Below, in pieces: positions 1 through 8,935 of a stretch of DNA of 64,000 bases; the first letter of the stretch is position 1, and each line of letters begins with the position of its first letter. The stretch spans positions 2,418,001 through 2,482,000 of the forward strand of contig NZ_CP094657.1 of NCBI RefSeq assembly GCF_023920705.1. The letters are read 5' to 3'. Source of the DNA: Acinetobacter sp. XS-4. Lineage in GTDB: Bacteria > Pseudomonadota > Gammaproteobacteria > Pseudomonadales > Moraxellaceae. A program made the translations under genes and the position numbers. Under the pieces are notes generated by a model that had not been told where the DNA came from, did not search any database, and saw nothing but the letters and a program-made list of their open reading frames with translations.

Positions 1-2662
1 GATCAATACATCGCCATTGCTGAACTACGTTACAAGCCATCATGATATTAAAGCCATTAATCAATGGCGAACGGATGTAGAAAAGCAATTGCAGGATTCA
101 TATGAAAATGGGCAATCTATTCGGGAAGTCATTAAAGCGCGCTCAGACCTCGTTGACGAAGCACTGATCTTTTTGTGGAAACATGCCGAACTTGATCAAA
201 CAGGACTAGGTCTTTTTGCTGTGGGTGGTTATGGGCGCCGTGAAATGTTGCCCTATTCTGATGTTGATATCATGATTTTATCGGAACATGAAATTAACGA
301 AGAAAATGAAAAACGTATTTCTACATTCATTTCCTCTTTATGGGATGTTGGCAATTTTAAGCCCGGTATTAGCGTTCGCACCATTCAAAGCTGTGTTGAA
401 CAAGCTGCCACCGATTTAACTGTTGCAACTACACTCATCGAAGCTCGTTTAATTACGGGCAATAGTCAACTTGCAAAATGGCCGCGTCGTATTGTTTCGC
501 AAACGTGGACAGACAAAACATTTTTTGATGCAAAAATGGCTGAACAAGCTAAGCGTTACCACCAACACAACAACACTGAAAGCAATTTAGAACCTGACAT
601 TAAAAATGCGCCTGGTGGCATTCGTGATATTAACCAGATTGGTTGGATTGCTAAGCGTCATTTCCGCGTAAACCGCATTTATGACTTAGTTCATTTAGGT
701 TTTATTTCAGAATTCGAATTAAATGTTTTAGAAGAAGCTGAAAGCTTTCTTTGGGAAATTCGTCACCATTTACATCGCTTAGCGAAGCGTGATGAAAACC
801 GCCTTCTGTTCGATCATCAAAGAGAAATTGCGGCTCAATTTGGTTACGCTCGCCAAGAAGGTCAGCCTGTAAACTACGGTGTCGAGCAGTTCATGAAACG
901 CTACTATCGTACTGCTCAACAGGTTTCAACGCTCAATGAAATGTTGTTAGCCTATTTTAGCGAATCGGTCATTACTCCACGTTTACCAAATTACGAACGT
1001 AAAATTGAAGTCGTTAATGACCACTTTAAGATTGTCGACAATAAACTTGCCGTACAGCACCACAAAATATTTGCAGAACATCCAAGTGCTATTTTAGAAC
1101 TATTCTATATTTTGGCTAATCGACCAGATATTGAAGGAATCCGCGCTCGTACTTTACGCTTACTTATTCTTGCTGCAAAACGTATTAACCAAAATTTTCG
1201 AGATAATCCTGAGCATCAAGCCCTATTTATGTCAATCATTCGCTCACCTTATCGTCTATACGATACTTTGGTAGCGATGAAACGATATGGTGTTTTAGGA
1301 AACTATATTCCAGCCTTTGGTCAAATTATGGGTCTTATGCAATATGACCTATTCCATATCTATACAGTCGATGCACACACATTATTATTACTGCGAAATT
1401 TAAACCGCTTTAAAGAACCAGAATTTGCTAAAGAGTTCCCTGTTGTAAGCTCAGTTTTCCAACGTCTTGCACGTCAAGATATTGTGTTTATTGCTGCATT
1501 ATTTCATGACATTGCCAAAGGCCGCGGTGGAGACCATAGTGAACTTGGTGCAGAAGATGCAATCGAGTTTGGACGGGCGCATGGCTTTACAGAGCGTGAA
1601 TGTAAATTAATTGCATGGCTCATTCACAACCATTTGCTCATGTCACTGACTGCTCAGAAAAAGGATATTTCCGATCCGGATGTTGTTAAAGATTTTGCCG
1701 AAAAACTTGGTGATATGGAACATCTTGATTATTTATACACTTTAACAGTGGCAGATATTAATGCGACAAATCCAAAACTGTGGAACACATGGCGTGCCTC
1801 GCTTATGCGTCAACTTTATACGCATGCACGTGATGTCATTCGTACAGGTTTAAGCCGTCCTGTTGACTATCAAATGCTGATTGAAGATACCAAATTTGCA
1901 GCAAGTGAATTACTGGTAAATAACTTCTCATTGGCAGACGTTGAAAAAGTATGGCAAGAACTAGGCGATGAATACTTCATTAAAGAGTCGGCAGATGAAA
2001 TTGCATGGCACACTCAAGCAATTTTGAAACACGGCGATAATCCAGAGCCATTAGTACTGTTGCGTGCTCACCGTAAAGCTGCGCAAGATGCAGTACAAAT
2101 CTTTATATATACACGTGACCAACCCAACCTTTTTGCCACAACTGTAGCAGTTTTGGACCGTATGAACTTAGACGTTCAGGATGCAAAAATTATCACAGCC
2201 AGTACTGCATTTAGCTTAGACACCTATGTTGTGCTTGATCGCTTTGGTACATTGCTAACCGACCCTGAACGCGAAGAAACAGTTAAAACTGCATTAGTGA
2301 AGGCGCTTAGTCAGCCAGATCAATACCCAGGACTCATGCAACGCCGCATTCCACGTCAACTACGTCATTTTGATATTGAAAATACAGTCGACGTAACATT
2401 GAATGAAGCGTTACAGCAAAACATGGTTGAAATTTCAACACTCGACCACCCTGGCCTACTTGCACGTGTAGGTGGCTTATTTATGATGCAAGGTTTAGAC
2501 ATCCATTCAGCTAGAATTGCAACTTTAGGTGAACGTGCCGAAGATATTTTCTTTGTCACGAAAAAAGATGGAAAACCGTTAAATAACGAAGAGGTCAAAC
2601 TCTTCTCGGAAAAGCTTAAAGCTGCATTAGATGAAGCATCTAATCAAATTTGTCAGCACTGA
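1..2662 (+). CDS. glnD: bifunctional uridylyltransferase/uridylyl-removing enzyme GlnD (5' end cut by window)
   Basis: GlnD uridylylates and de-uridylylates PII proteins in response to glutamine and so sets the nitrogen status signal in the cytoplasm. Seen: a nucleotidyltransferase motif GGYGRRE...SDVDIMIL near residues 76-94, an HD domain ([14 protein letters not shown]) in the middle and two C-terminal ACT repeats (near DQPNLFATT and [11 protein letters not shown]). The reading frame is open to base 2 and reads I-N-T-S-P before the first internal TTG at 17. Base 1 is a G, which fits an ATG starting two bases outside the window, giving about 887 residues, a normal GlnD length. The TTG at 17 is therefore not the start. 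A dapC-like gene follows directly. Confidence 0.96.
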   Translation, partial: INTSPLLNYVTSHHDIKAINQWRTDVEKQLQDSYENGQSIREVIKARSDLVDEALIFLWKHAELDQTGLGLFAVGGYGRREMLPYSDVDIMILSEHEINEENEKRISTFISSLWDVGNFKPGISVRTIQSCVEQAATDLTVATTLIEARLITGNSQLAKWPRRIVSQTWTDKTFFDAKMAEQAKRYHQHNNTESNLEPDIKNAPGGIRDINQIGWIAKRHFRVNRIYDLVHLGFISEFELNVLEEAESFLWEIRHHLHRLAKRDENRLLFDHQREIAAQFGYARQEGQPVNYGVEQFMKRYYRTAQQVSTLNEMLLAYFSESVITPRLPNYERKIEVVNDHFKIVDNKLAVQHHKIFAEHPSAILELFYILANRPDIEGIRARTLRLLILAAKRINQNFRDNPEHQALFMSIIRSPYRLYDTLVAMKRYGVLGNYIPAFGQIMGLMQYDLFHIYTVDAHTLLLLRNLNRFKEPEFAKEFPVVSSVFQRLARQDIVFIAALFHDIAKGRGGDHSELGAEDAIEFGRAHGFTERECKLIAWLIHNHLLMSLTAQKKDISDPDVVKDFAEKLGDMEHLDYLYTLTVADINATNPKLWNTWRASLMRQLYTHARDVIRTGLSRPVDYQMLIEDTKFAASELLVNNFSLADVEKVWQELGDEYFIKESADEIAWHTQAILKHGDNPEPLVLLRAHRKAAQDAVQIFIYTRDQPNLFATTVAVLDRMNLDVQDAKIITASTAFSLDTYVVLDRFGTLLTDPEREETVKTALVKALSQPDQYPGLMQRRIPRQLRHFDIENTVDVTLNEALQQNMVEISTLDHPGLLARVGGLFMMQGLDIHSARIATLGERAEDIFFVTKKDGKPLNNEEVKLFSEKLKAALDEASNQICQH

Positions 2663-2687
2663 AACTCAACTATCTGGTAACTGTTTA

Positions 2688-3857
2688 ATGAACTCTAGCT
2701 TGTCGTTATTGCACCCATATCCATTTGAAAAGTTAAACCAACTTTTTAAGGATATCACTCCTGCTCATCTTCCCTTGATTCCACTATCAATTGGTGAACC
2801 TAAGCACCCAGCACCAGAGTTTGTTAAACAGGCAATTATTGACAACTTTAATCACCTCTCAACTTACCCAAATAGTAAGGGCTTGCCAGAGCTTCGCCAA
2901 AGCATTGCAGAGTGGCTAACTAAGCGTTTTAAACTTAATAGCATTAGTGCTGAAAACCACATTTTGCCAGTGTCTGGTACGCGTGAAGGGATTTTCTCAT
3001 TTGTTCAGGCGCTCATTAACCGTGAAGACGCACCGTATGTGGTAATGCCGAATCCGTTTTATCAAATTTATGAAGGTGCCGCTCTACTGGCTGGTGCAAA
3101 ACCTTATTTCATCAATTGCACCGAAGAAAATGGCTATTTAGGTGATTTTGATGCTGTACCCGCAGAAGTATGGAAAAAAACTGCCCTTCTTTTTGTATGT
3201 ACACCGGGCAATCCAACTGGCACGGTACTTTCTAAAGAACAATTCAAAAAGCTAATTGCCTTATCTGATCAATATAATTTTGTTATTGCTTCTGACGAAT
3301 GCTATTCAGAACTTTGGTTCGAGCAAGCACCTACAGGTTTATTAGAAGTTTGTGCGGAACTTGGTCGAGATGACTATAAAAACTGTGTCGTATTTCATTC
3401 ACTTTCTAAACGCTCAAACTTACCGGGTTTACGCTCAGGTTTTGTAGCGGGTGATGCAGAATTATTAAAACCATATTTGCAGTACCGTACCTATCATGGT
3501 GCAGCAATGCCTGTTCAACATCAGCTTGCATCTATTGCGGCATGGAATGATGAAAACCATGTTGAAGAAAACCGTAAGCAATATCGTGCAAAGTTTGATT
3601 TATTCCAAAACGAACTAGATCACTTATTACCTCTGCAAAAGCCAGATGCGGGTTTTTATTATTGGTTAAAAGTCGATAACGATGAAACTTTTGCCAAGAT
3701 GTTAATGGAAAAAGCCCATATTAAAGTTTTACCGGGTCGTTATTTATCTCGTGACACAGATCAAGGTAACCCTGGCGAAAATCATGTACGTATGGCTTTA
3801 GTCGCCGATTTAGCACAATGCGAAGAAGTGGTTAAGCGTTTAAAAGCAATTCTTTAA
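2688..3857 (+). CDS. dapC: N-succinyldiaminopimelate aminotransferase (DapC type)
   Basis: Fold-type I PLP aminotransferase of about 389 residues, most like DapC, which transaminates N-succinyl-2-amino-6-ketopimelate with glutamate in lysine and peptidoglycan precursor synthesis. Seen: substrate-side motif IPLSIGEPKHPAP near the N-terminus, CTPGNPTG, SDECYSEL, and the PLP lysine at about residue 241 in HSLSKRSNLPGLRSG. An upstream ATG at 2631 would overlap glnD by 32 bases; I prefer 2688 because the family usually begins just before the NSSLSLLHPYPFEKL segment. It follows glnD with a short gap, so the two are probably cotranscribed. A hairpin terminator follows. Other class I aminotransferases are possible, but the DapC match is good. 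Confidence 0.88.
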   Translation: MNSSLSLLHPYPFEKLNQLFKDITPAHLPLIPLSIGEPKHPAPEFVKQAIIDNFNHLSTYPNSKGLPELRQSIAEWLTKRFKLNSISAENHILPVSGTREGIFSFVQALINREDAPYVVMPNPFYQIYEGAALLAGAKPYFINCTEENGYLGDFDAVPAEVWKKTALLFVCTPGNPTGTVLSKEQFKKLIALSDQYNFVIASDECYSELWFEQAPTGLLEVCAELGRDDYKNCVVFHSLSKRSNLPGLRSGFVAGDAELLKPYLQYRTYHGAAMPVQHQLASIAAWNDENHVEENRKQYRAKFDLFQNELDHLLPLQKPDAGFYYWLKVDNDETFAKMLMEKAHIKVLPGRYLSRDTDQGNPGENHVRMALVADLAQCEEVVKRLKAIL

Positions 3858-3877
3858 CCTCACAAAACTCTTTAATT

Positions 3878-3905
3878 AAAAGGCCTCCATATTGGAGGCC
3901 TTTTA
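3878..3905. terminator. bidirectional rho-independent terminator between dapC and the TonB receptor gene
   Basis: An 11-bp perfect stem (AAAAGGCCTCC / GGAGGCCTTTT) with a 5-base loop lies between the two convergent genes. The A-run on one side and T-run on the other let it work in both directions. Confidence 0.9.
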
Positions 3906-3919
3906 ATCTTGCTCTTTAA

Positions 3920-6145
3920 TTAGAAATCAAAAGATGCGCTTAATAAGAAAGTACGTGGCGCTCCTGCAACCAAATAGCCATTATTTGTATTTCCTGAACT
4001 ATTGATATTGTCTGAAAGCCCAACGGATGACCAATAATCTTTGTCAAATACATTATTTACCATAAAGTTGAATGTAGTCGGTACTTGTCCAAATTGAGTT
4101 TTATAACTTGCACCCAGATCAAGTGTTGTCCAATCTTTTACTTTCAAATTGTTATCAAGACTTGCGTATGTAGAACCTGTATAAGTCACTTGAGCATTTA
4201 AAGATACATCTTGTGGAATCGGTAATTTCCATGTTGTACCAATATTTGCCTGAAACTTAGGTACACCCACCTCATAATTATCATTATATTTTTCAGCTCC
4301 AGTATTCTTTTGTTTAGCTTGCATCCAAGATGCGCCACCCAAAACCGTAATAGAGTCTGTTAATTTTCCATAGGTATTTAATTCGACACCTCGGTGAACA
4401 TACTCACCTGCATCACTAAATACATCATCTTGTAAAATAGCGCGCTGTTTATTGATATCAAATAAACTTAAACTAACGCCAATGTCATCAGTTTCATATT
4501 TAGCGCCCACTTCTTTTTGTTTAGCAACAAATGGTTTAAGCGTAGTAGTAACATTCCCTGTAGTACGACTTAAACCTTTTGCCAAAGACTCGATGTAGTT
4601 AGCATAAACAGAAACTTCTGGAGTAATTTTGTAGGTTACACCCAAAGCTGGTGTAAATTTACTTTCATCATAAGATGATGTTTTACCTTGATCATCATAT
4701 CCATAAGTATCTTGCATAATGGTCTGATAACGACCGCCCAGCATAACAATTAATTTGTCATCTAGTGCCTTTAAATTATCGCCAATAGCAATACTTCTTA
4801 AACGCGTTCTTGTCGTTAGTTTAGGCGAATCTAAATCATTGCCATGATAAAGCGGAGAACTTGCTACAGGCTGATCATATTGTATCGGGTTATAAATATT
4901 AGTTTTTAAGAGTTCACTCTCGGCTGAGTTCATAAAATACGCATTGCGTGTATTTTGCTGAAATGCAGCTGCTGAAAGCACTAAGTTATGTTTAATTTTT
5001 CCCGTATTAACTTGGGTACGTATCCCGACCTCACCCGTATTCACCATATCAACACGCGCATTGTCAAAACGGTAAAGAGTTCCGTCACCCGTAGCAGCAT
5101 TAGTCAGCGTAACATTCCCTAAACTATTTTGCTCAACACCATGTCGAAAACCATAAGCTGCATAAGCCGTCGTGTTTTCAGTTAAATCATACTCAGCACG
5201 ATAGCTCCCGAAATAATCCTCTTCATTTGAATAAGACCATTTTTGAGCATAATTTTTAGAACCATCAATAGGGTTAGGAACTGAAGTTAACCCACTTCCT
5301 AGGGTGACATTTGGGCGAGTAGCTTTTAAACGGTTATTGCTATACCCCATATCACCTGAGATACGTAAATTATCACCACGATAATCTAAGCCGATAGATG
5401 CCAGACCTAATGATTTTTTTTCATCATCTATGGCTGTATTTCCACCATGGTATGCAGTATTTACACGCACACCAAATTGCTGATTCTCCCCAAAACGACG
5501 AGAGATATCATTTGCAACATAACCACCATTAAAATCAGTTCCTACAGTCACACGATTTAGTGGATCATTAGCAGCACGCTTTGGTAGCAGATTAATTGCT
5601 CCACCAATTCCTCCATTTCCAGGCATTGCGCCATTTAAAAATGATGAAGCACCTTTAAGAACCTCAACACGTTCAAAAAGTTCTGCTGGAATATACTGAC
5701 GAGGTAAAATCGAATACAAACCGTTATACGCTGTATCATCAGAACCTAAGTTAAACCCACGAATATAGTAACTTTCTTGAAAATTGCCATATCCACGCCC
5801 TACTCGTACACTGGGATCAGCTTTTAAAACATCTCCAACGCTCTTTGCCTGATGTTCCTGAATATATTGGCTGGTGTAACTTGTTAAGTTAAAAGGAGTA
5901 TCTAAATTAATCTGATTTCCAAAAATACCAACTCGACCGCCTTTAGCAACCTGACCACCAGCAAATGCCTCCATCAAACCTTCTGCTGATGCATCGGCAC
6001 TTGCAGTAATATGAATAGTATTCAATGTAACTGGATTTTCACCTGTTGTTTGTTCTTGCACAGCATCATCTGCTGAAACAGTGGTTAATCCATAGCATGA
6101 AATACATGCCATCATTGCTACTAAGGGTTTCAGTTTCCGTTTCAT
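3920..6145 (-). CDS. TonB-dependent siderophore receptor
   Basis: Outer-membrane receptor of 741 residues for a ferric siderophore, energised by TonB-ExbBD. Seen: a signal peptide with likely cleavage after residue 25 (TTVSA|DD), a plug domain (about 60-190) with SYYIRGFNL and an ERVEVLKGASSFLNGAMPGN plug motif, and a long beta-barrel ending in the aromatic C-terminus ASFDF expected for Bam-dependent insertion. The ligand cannot be read from sequence; FhuE/ferrichrome-type receptors are the nearest in style. It is a single gene with its own AT-rich promoter that carries a Fur-like box, so iron-repressed expression is likely. No siderophore synthesis or ABC uptake genes are adjacent. Confidence 0.93.
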   Translation of the reverse strand: MKRKLKPLVAMMACISCYGLTTVSADDAVQEQTTGENPVTLNTIHITASADASAEGLMEAFAGGQVAKGGRVGIFGNQINLDTPFNLTSYTSQYIQEHQAKSVGDVLKADPSVRVGRGYGNFQESYYIRGFNLGSDDTAYNGLYSILPRQYIPAELFERVEVLKGASSFLNGAMPGNGGIGGAINLLPKRAANDPLNRVTVGTDFNGGYVANDISRRFGENQQFGVRVNTAYHGGNTAIDDEKKSLGLASIGLDYRGDNLRISGDMGYSNNRLKATRPNVTLGSGLTSVPNPIDGSKNYAQKWSYSNEEDYFGSYRAEYDLTENTTAYAAYGFRHGVEQNSLGNVTLTNAATGDGTLYRFDNARVDMVNTGEVGIRTQVNTGKIKHNLVLSAAAFQQNTRNAYFMNSAESELLKTNIYNPIQYDQPVASSPLYHGNDLDSPKLTTRTRLRSIAIGDNLKALDDKLIVMLGGRYQTIMQDTYGYDDQGKTSSYDESKFTPALGVTYKITPEVSVYANYIESLAKGLSRTTGNVTTTLKPFVAKQKEVGAKYETDDIGVSLSLFDINKQRAILQDDVFSDAGEYVHRGVELNTYGKLTDSITVLGGASWMQAKQKNTGAEKYNDNYEVGVPKFQANIGTTWKLPIPQDVSLNAQVTYTGSTYASLDNNLKVKDWTTLDLGASYKTQFGQVPTTFNFMVNNVFDKDYWSSVGLSDNINSSGNTNNGYLVAGAPRTFLLSASFDF

Positions 6146-6179
6146 CTATCGCACTTGAACTTACAGCTATTAATGCAGC

Positions 6180-6206
6180 GATAATAAATGATAACTATTA
6201 TTATTT
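6180..6206 (-). promoter_or_regulatory. candidate Fur box upstream of the TonB receptor gene
   Basis: The segment 6180-6206 has repeated NATAAT-like hexamers in both orientations (GATAATAAATGATAAC then TATTATTATT), about 35-60 bases before the receptor start. It fits the Fur consensus GATAATGATAATCATTATC only approximately; the iron-uptake gene downstream supports the call. Confidence 0.6.
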
Positions 6207-6253
6207 ATATAAGCATTTTCACTATCCAATAAAATATTAATGAGAGCAGATTA

Positions 6254-6886
6254 TTAAGTTGTAATTAAAAGTAATCCAGCGAAAATTGCAAATGTGATAC
6301 TTGAACAATAATATAGCCCTCTGGACACTCGTTTTAAGCAGTCCAACCACCGCTTTTGACTTAATAATTTAACTAAAAGATAATTCCAGCAAAATACGAC
6401 TGCAACCATCCATCCACTCATTAGTAATTTTTGCACCAAACTAAATTGATGCTGAATAAGCAACATCAAGCTACTATAAAACATAATATTTTTAGGATTA
6501 AAAAGACTGGATTGCAAGCCCAGAGTCAAGCTTTTAACTTGACTTTGATAACTATAATCTTGTTCAACCACACTATTTTCATCAACATTAATATTTAAAG
6601 TTGCTCCTTGAGCGGCCCTAAAACAAAGAAAGCTCAAATAAGCTAAATATCCAGCTCCAAGCCATTTAAGTAGTAAAAGAATGGTTGTACTGAAATTGCC
6701 AAGCACCGTGAATCCAAATAGACAAACCATTAAGATCAAGGCATTACCAAATGTAATTCCTGCAATGATGCCATATGTATAACGTGAACCTTTTTGCAAA
6801 AGGCCAGTGAGAATAAGAAAAAAATCTGGTCCCGGGGATAACAGTGCTAAAAAGTGAGTAAAGGCGATAACTAAAAAAACTTCCAT
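6254..6886 (-). CDS. LysE/RhtB-family amino-acid exporter
   Basis: Inner-membrane LysE-family translocator of 210 residues with about six hydrophobic helices. The family signature near the N-terminus is clear (HFLALLSPGPDFFLIL), followed by GITFGNALI and the SLFNPKNIMFY motif around residue 125, both typical of RhtB/LysE exporters of amino acids or homoserine lactone-like compounds. The substrate cannot be told from sequence. It lies 64 bases downstream of an AraC-family gene on the same strand, which is the likely regulator. The same gene pair occurs again at 60.9-62.4 kb. Confidence 0.88.
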   Translation of the reverse strand: MEVFLVIAFTHFLALLSPGPDFFLILTGLLQKGSRYTYGIIAGITFGNALILMVCLFGFTVLGNFSTTILLLLKWLGAGYLAYLSFLCFRAAQGATLNINVDENSVVEQDYSYQSQVKSLTLGLQSSLFNPKNIMFYSSLMLLIQHQFSLVQKLLMSGWMVAVVFCWNYLLVKLLSQKRWLDCLKRVSRGLYYCSSITFAIFAGLLLITT

Positions 6887-6950
6887 AACGATTTCATCTT
6901 TAAAACTGTATGGAATAGCTTAAAAATAGAGAAAAATAATTTATTGTAAA

Positions 6951-7796
6951 TTATTGCGCGGCTGCGAGTTGGAACTGGCGAGGAGTGATTCCTGTATGTG
7001 CTTTAAAAGCTTTATGAAAATGGCTCTGATCACTAAAGCCCAAATTTACTGCCAACTCTACGAGTGAAATCCCCTCTTTCAGCTGGGCTCTGGCCTGATT
7101 AATTTTTAAATTAATTTGAAATGCATGGGGCGTTAAGCCAACATTGGCTTTAAATAGACGAATAATTGCATATCGACTAAGACCCACCTGCTGCGCAAGC
7201 TCTTCTAGAGAAATAAATCGTTCAGATGATTTAATAATATGAATTAACACTAAGAAGTCTTCATACAAATATTGAGTTTTCTGTATTTCTTCTAATATAA
7301 AATGTGGTAATAACAACTGAGTAAGGCAATAGATAAGCGACTGTTCTTTTTCAAGAATCAATTTTTGAGAGTCAAATAAAGTTTTATTCATACCAGAAAA
7401 AGCCTGATATAAAGACTCATCTTTAATAATCAGAGGCCTATGCTGGGGCAAATTTAAATCAAAGCCCTCTTTTTGAAATTCGGCATACCATTGATTAAGC
7501 CAAGATATATCCAAATGCAACATCTGGTAACTCCAAGCCTGATCTGGCAATGGATTACAAGAATGTTCAATGTGGGCAGGTACAATGACTAACGTACCAG
7601 CAGAGATCTTTTGTGCTGTACCAAATGAGCTTTGAAAAACGCTATTCCCTTCATCTATAGCTCCAATAGAAAATGTTGGATGACTATGAGATTTATAACA
7701 TGTTCGGCTAAAACAAGATCTTCTGGTTTCAACATAAGGCATTCGCCCATCTTGCCAAAGCTCAAAAGCTTGAGGAATAGCGTTCATTGAATTCAT
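6951..7796 (-). CDS. AraC-family transcriptional regulator
   Basis: 281-residue regulator with an N-terminal cupin-like sensing domain (RTCYKSHSHPTFSIGAIDEG, IVPAHIEHSCNP) and a C-terminal double helix-turn-helix of AraC type (LEELAQQVGLSRYAIIRLFK, then LAVNLGFSDQSHFHKAFKAHTGITPRQFQ). Its ATG overlaps the TAA of the glutathione peroxidase gene as TAATG, so translation is probably coupled. Regulators of this shape often control a neighbouring LysE exporter, and one lies just downstream. The effector is unknown. Confidence 0.88.
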   Translation of the reverse strand: MNSMNAIPQAFELWQDGRMPYVETRRSCFSRTCYKSHSHPTFSIGAIDEGNSVFQSSFGTAQKISAGTLVIVPAHIEHSCNPLPDQAWSYQMLHLDISWLNQWYAEFQKEGFDLNLPQHRPLIIKDESLYQAFSGMNKTLFDSQKLILEKEQSLIYCLTQLLLPHFILEEIQKTQYLYEDFLVLIHIIKSSERFISLEELAQQVGLSRYAIIRLFKANVGLTPHAFQINLKINQARAQLKEGISLVELAVNLGFSDQSHFHKAFKAHTGITPRQFQLAAAQ

Positions 7797-8281
7797 TAAC
7801 CTGCTAATGCTTTTTCAATATCAGCTTCTAATGCCTCTGGTTTGGTCGTAGGAGCATAGCGATTAAGCACAGCGCCATCTTTACCTACCAAAAATTTGGT
7901 AAAGTTCCATTTAATCGTGCTACTGCCTAAAATACCTTTAGCTTCACGTGTTAAATATCTAAAAATCACGTGTGCTTCTGGTCCTTTTACATCTACTTTC
8001 GCAAACATCGGGAATTTCACCCCATAGTTGCGCTGACAGAATGTACCGATTTCTTTATTGTTACCCGGATCTTGCCCCCCAAACTGGTTGCAGGGAAAAC
8101 CTAAAACTTCCAAACCTTGATCTTTATATTTCTCATAAAGTTTTTCAAGACCAGCAAATTGTGGTGTAAAACCACATTTACTTGCAGTATTTACAATTAG
8201 TAAAACTTTACCTTTGTAATCAGCTAATTGCTTAACTTCACCCTCTAACAGTTCAGCTTCAAACTGATAAATATTACTCAT
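7796..8281 (-). CDS. glutathione peroxidase family thiol peroxidase
   Basis: 161-residue GPx-family enzyme that reduces hydrogen peroxide or organic hydroperoxides; most bacterial members use thioredoxin rather than glutathione. Seen: peroxidatic Cys36 in NTASKCGFT (cysteine, not selenocysteine), Gln in [13 protein letters not shown] (residues 61-71) and Trp-Asn in [10 protein letters not shown] (near 125), forming the usual catalytic tetrad; Cys82 (FCQRN) is a possible resolving cysteine. Its start overlaps the msrB stop by four bases (ATGA) and its stop overlaps the araC start. This forms a compact oxidative-stress operon. Confidence 0.93.
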   Translation of the reverse strand: MSNIYQFEAELLEGEVKQLADYKGKVLLIVNTASKCGFTPQFAGLEKLYEKYKDQGLEVLGFPCNQFGGQDPGNNKEIGTFCQRNYGVKFPMFAKVDVKGPEAHVIFRYLTREAKGILGSSTIKWNFTKFLVGKDGAVLNRYAPTTKPEALEADIEKALAG

Positions 8282-8697
8282 GGATAGGTTTCCTCATCAT
8301 TTTTTTCTTGTGATTTCAGTTGTAATGATGCCGAGTTTACACAATAGCGCAAACCAGTCGGCTGTGGTCCATCTTCAAAAACATGCCCTAAATGGGCTTC
8401 GCAATCATGACAAACTATTTCTGTTCTGACCATACCATGCGATAAATCGTCATGTTCTTCAATTGCAGTTGCCTCAATCGGTTTAAAGAAGCTAGGCCAA
8501 CCACAACCACTGTCATATTTAGTATCTGATGAGAACAATTCTGCCCCGCAGCAACGGCAGACATAGGTACCATGTTGCTTAGTATTCCAGTATTGCCCCG
8601 TAAATGCAGCTTCAGTGCCCTTTTGTCGTGTGATCCGATACTCTTCTGGTGATAACTCTCTTTGCCATTCCCGGTCTGTTTTATTGACTTTTCCCAT
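8278..8697 (-). CDS. msrB: peptide-methionine (R)-S-oxide reductase MsrB
   Basis: MsrB repairs R-methionine sulfoxide in proteins using thioredoxin. The 139-residue protein has the two zinc CxxC pairs (C47/C50 in CRCC, C96/C99 in CHDC), catalytic Cys119 in RYCVNSASL and a second Cys65 in SGCGWPSF that can act as resolving cysteine. I place the start at the second ATG (8697): an AAGG element sits eight bases before it but is too close to the ATG three codons upstream. It heads the msrB-gpx-araC-lysE run, and the gpx start codon overlaps its stop. Confidence 0.95.
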   Translation of the reverse strand: MGKVNKTDREWQRELSPEEYRITRQKGTEAAFTGQYWNTKQHGTYVCRCCGAELFSSDTKYDSGCGWPSFFKPIEATAIEEHDDLSHGMVRTEIVCHDCEAHLGHVFEDGPQPTGLRYCVNSASLQLKSQEKNDEETYP

Positions 8698-8826
8698 GAC
8701 ATGCACCTTTATTCTGATGTAAACATTTCTGATGATTGAGTTTTATATTTACGCCATTCATCACAAAAACACTAGTCTCTGAACGTAAAATTTGTTGGAA
8801 TTTAATCATCTAAGCAACAGAAAGCA

Positions 8827-8863
8827 AAAAGTAAGCAAATCTCAAAACCAAAAGTAAGCAAAT
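8827..8863. repeat. two 14-bp direct repeats in the msrB-alaA intergenic region
   Basis: AAAAGTAAGCAAAT occurs exactly at 8827-8840 and 8850-8863, a period of 23 bases, 70-110 bases upstream of alaA in a divergent promoter region. A degenerate AGCAACAGAAAGCAAA lies just before. The spacing suggests a regulator binding on one DNA face; the protein is unknown. Confidence 0.65.
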
Positions 8864-8935
8864 TTATGTTTTATTTTCTTTCAAGGAAGCAAAGATGGTG
8901 CTACTCTTGTATAGCACGGTTGTATAGGACAAAAC

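Noticed and set aside
17..19. TTG at base 17 as the start of glnD
   Set aside because: The frame is open to the window edge and the true start is outside it; the codons before it continue the protein.
2365..2598. ORF on the opposite strand inside glnD
   Set aside because: It lies wholly within the ACT-domain coding part of glnD; typical shadow frame, as are many similar ones inside dnaE, ahpF and the mdc genes.
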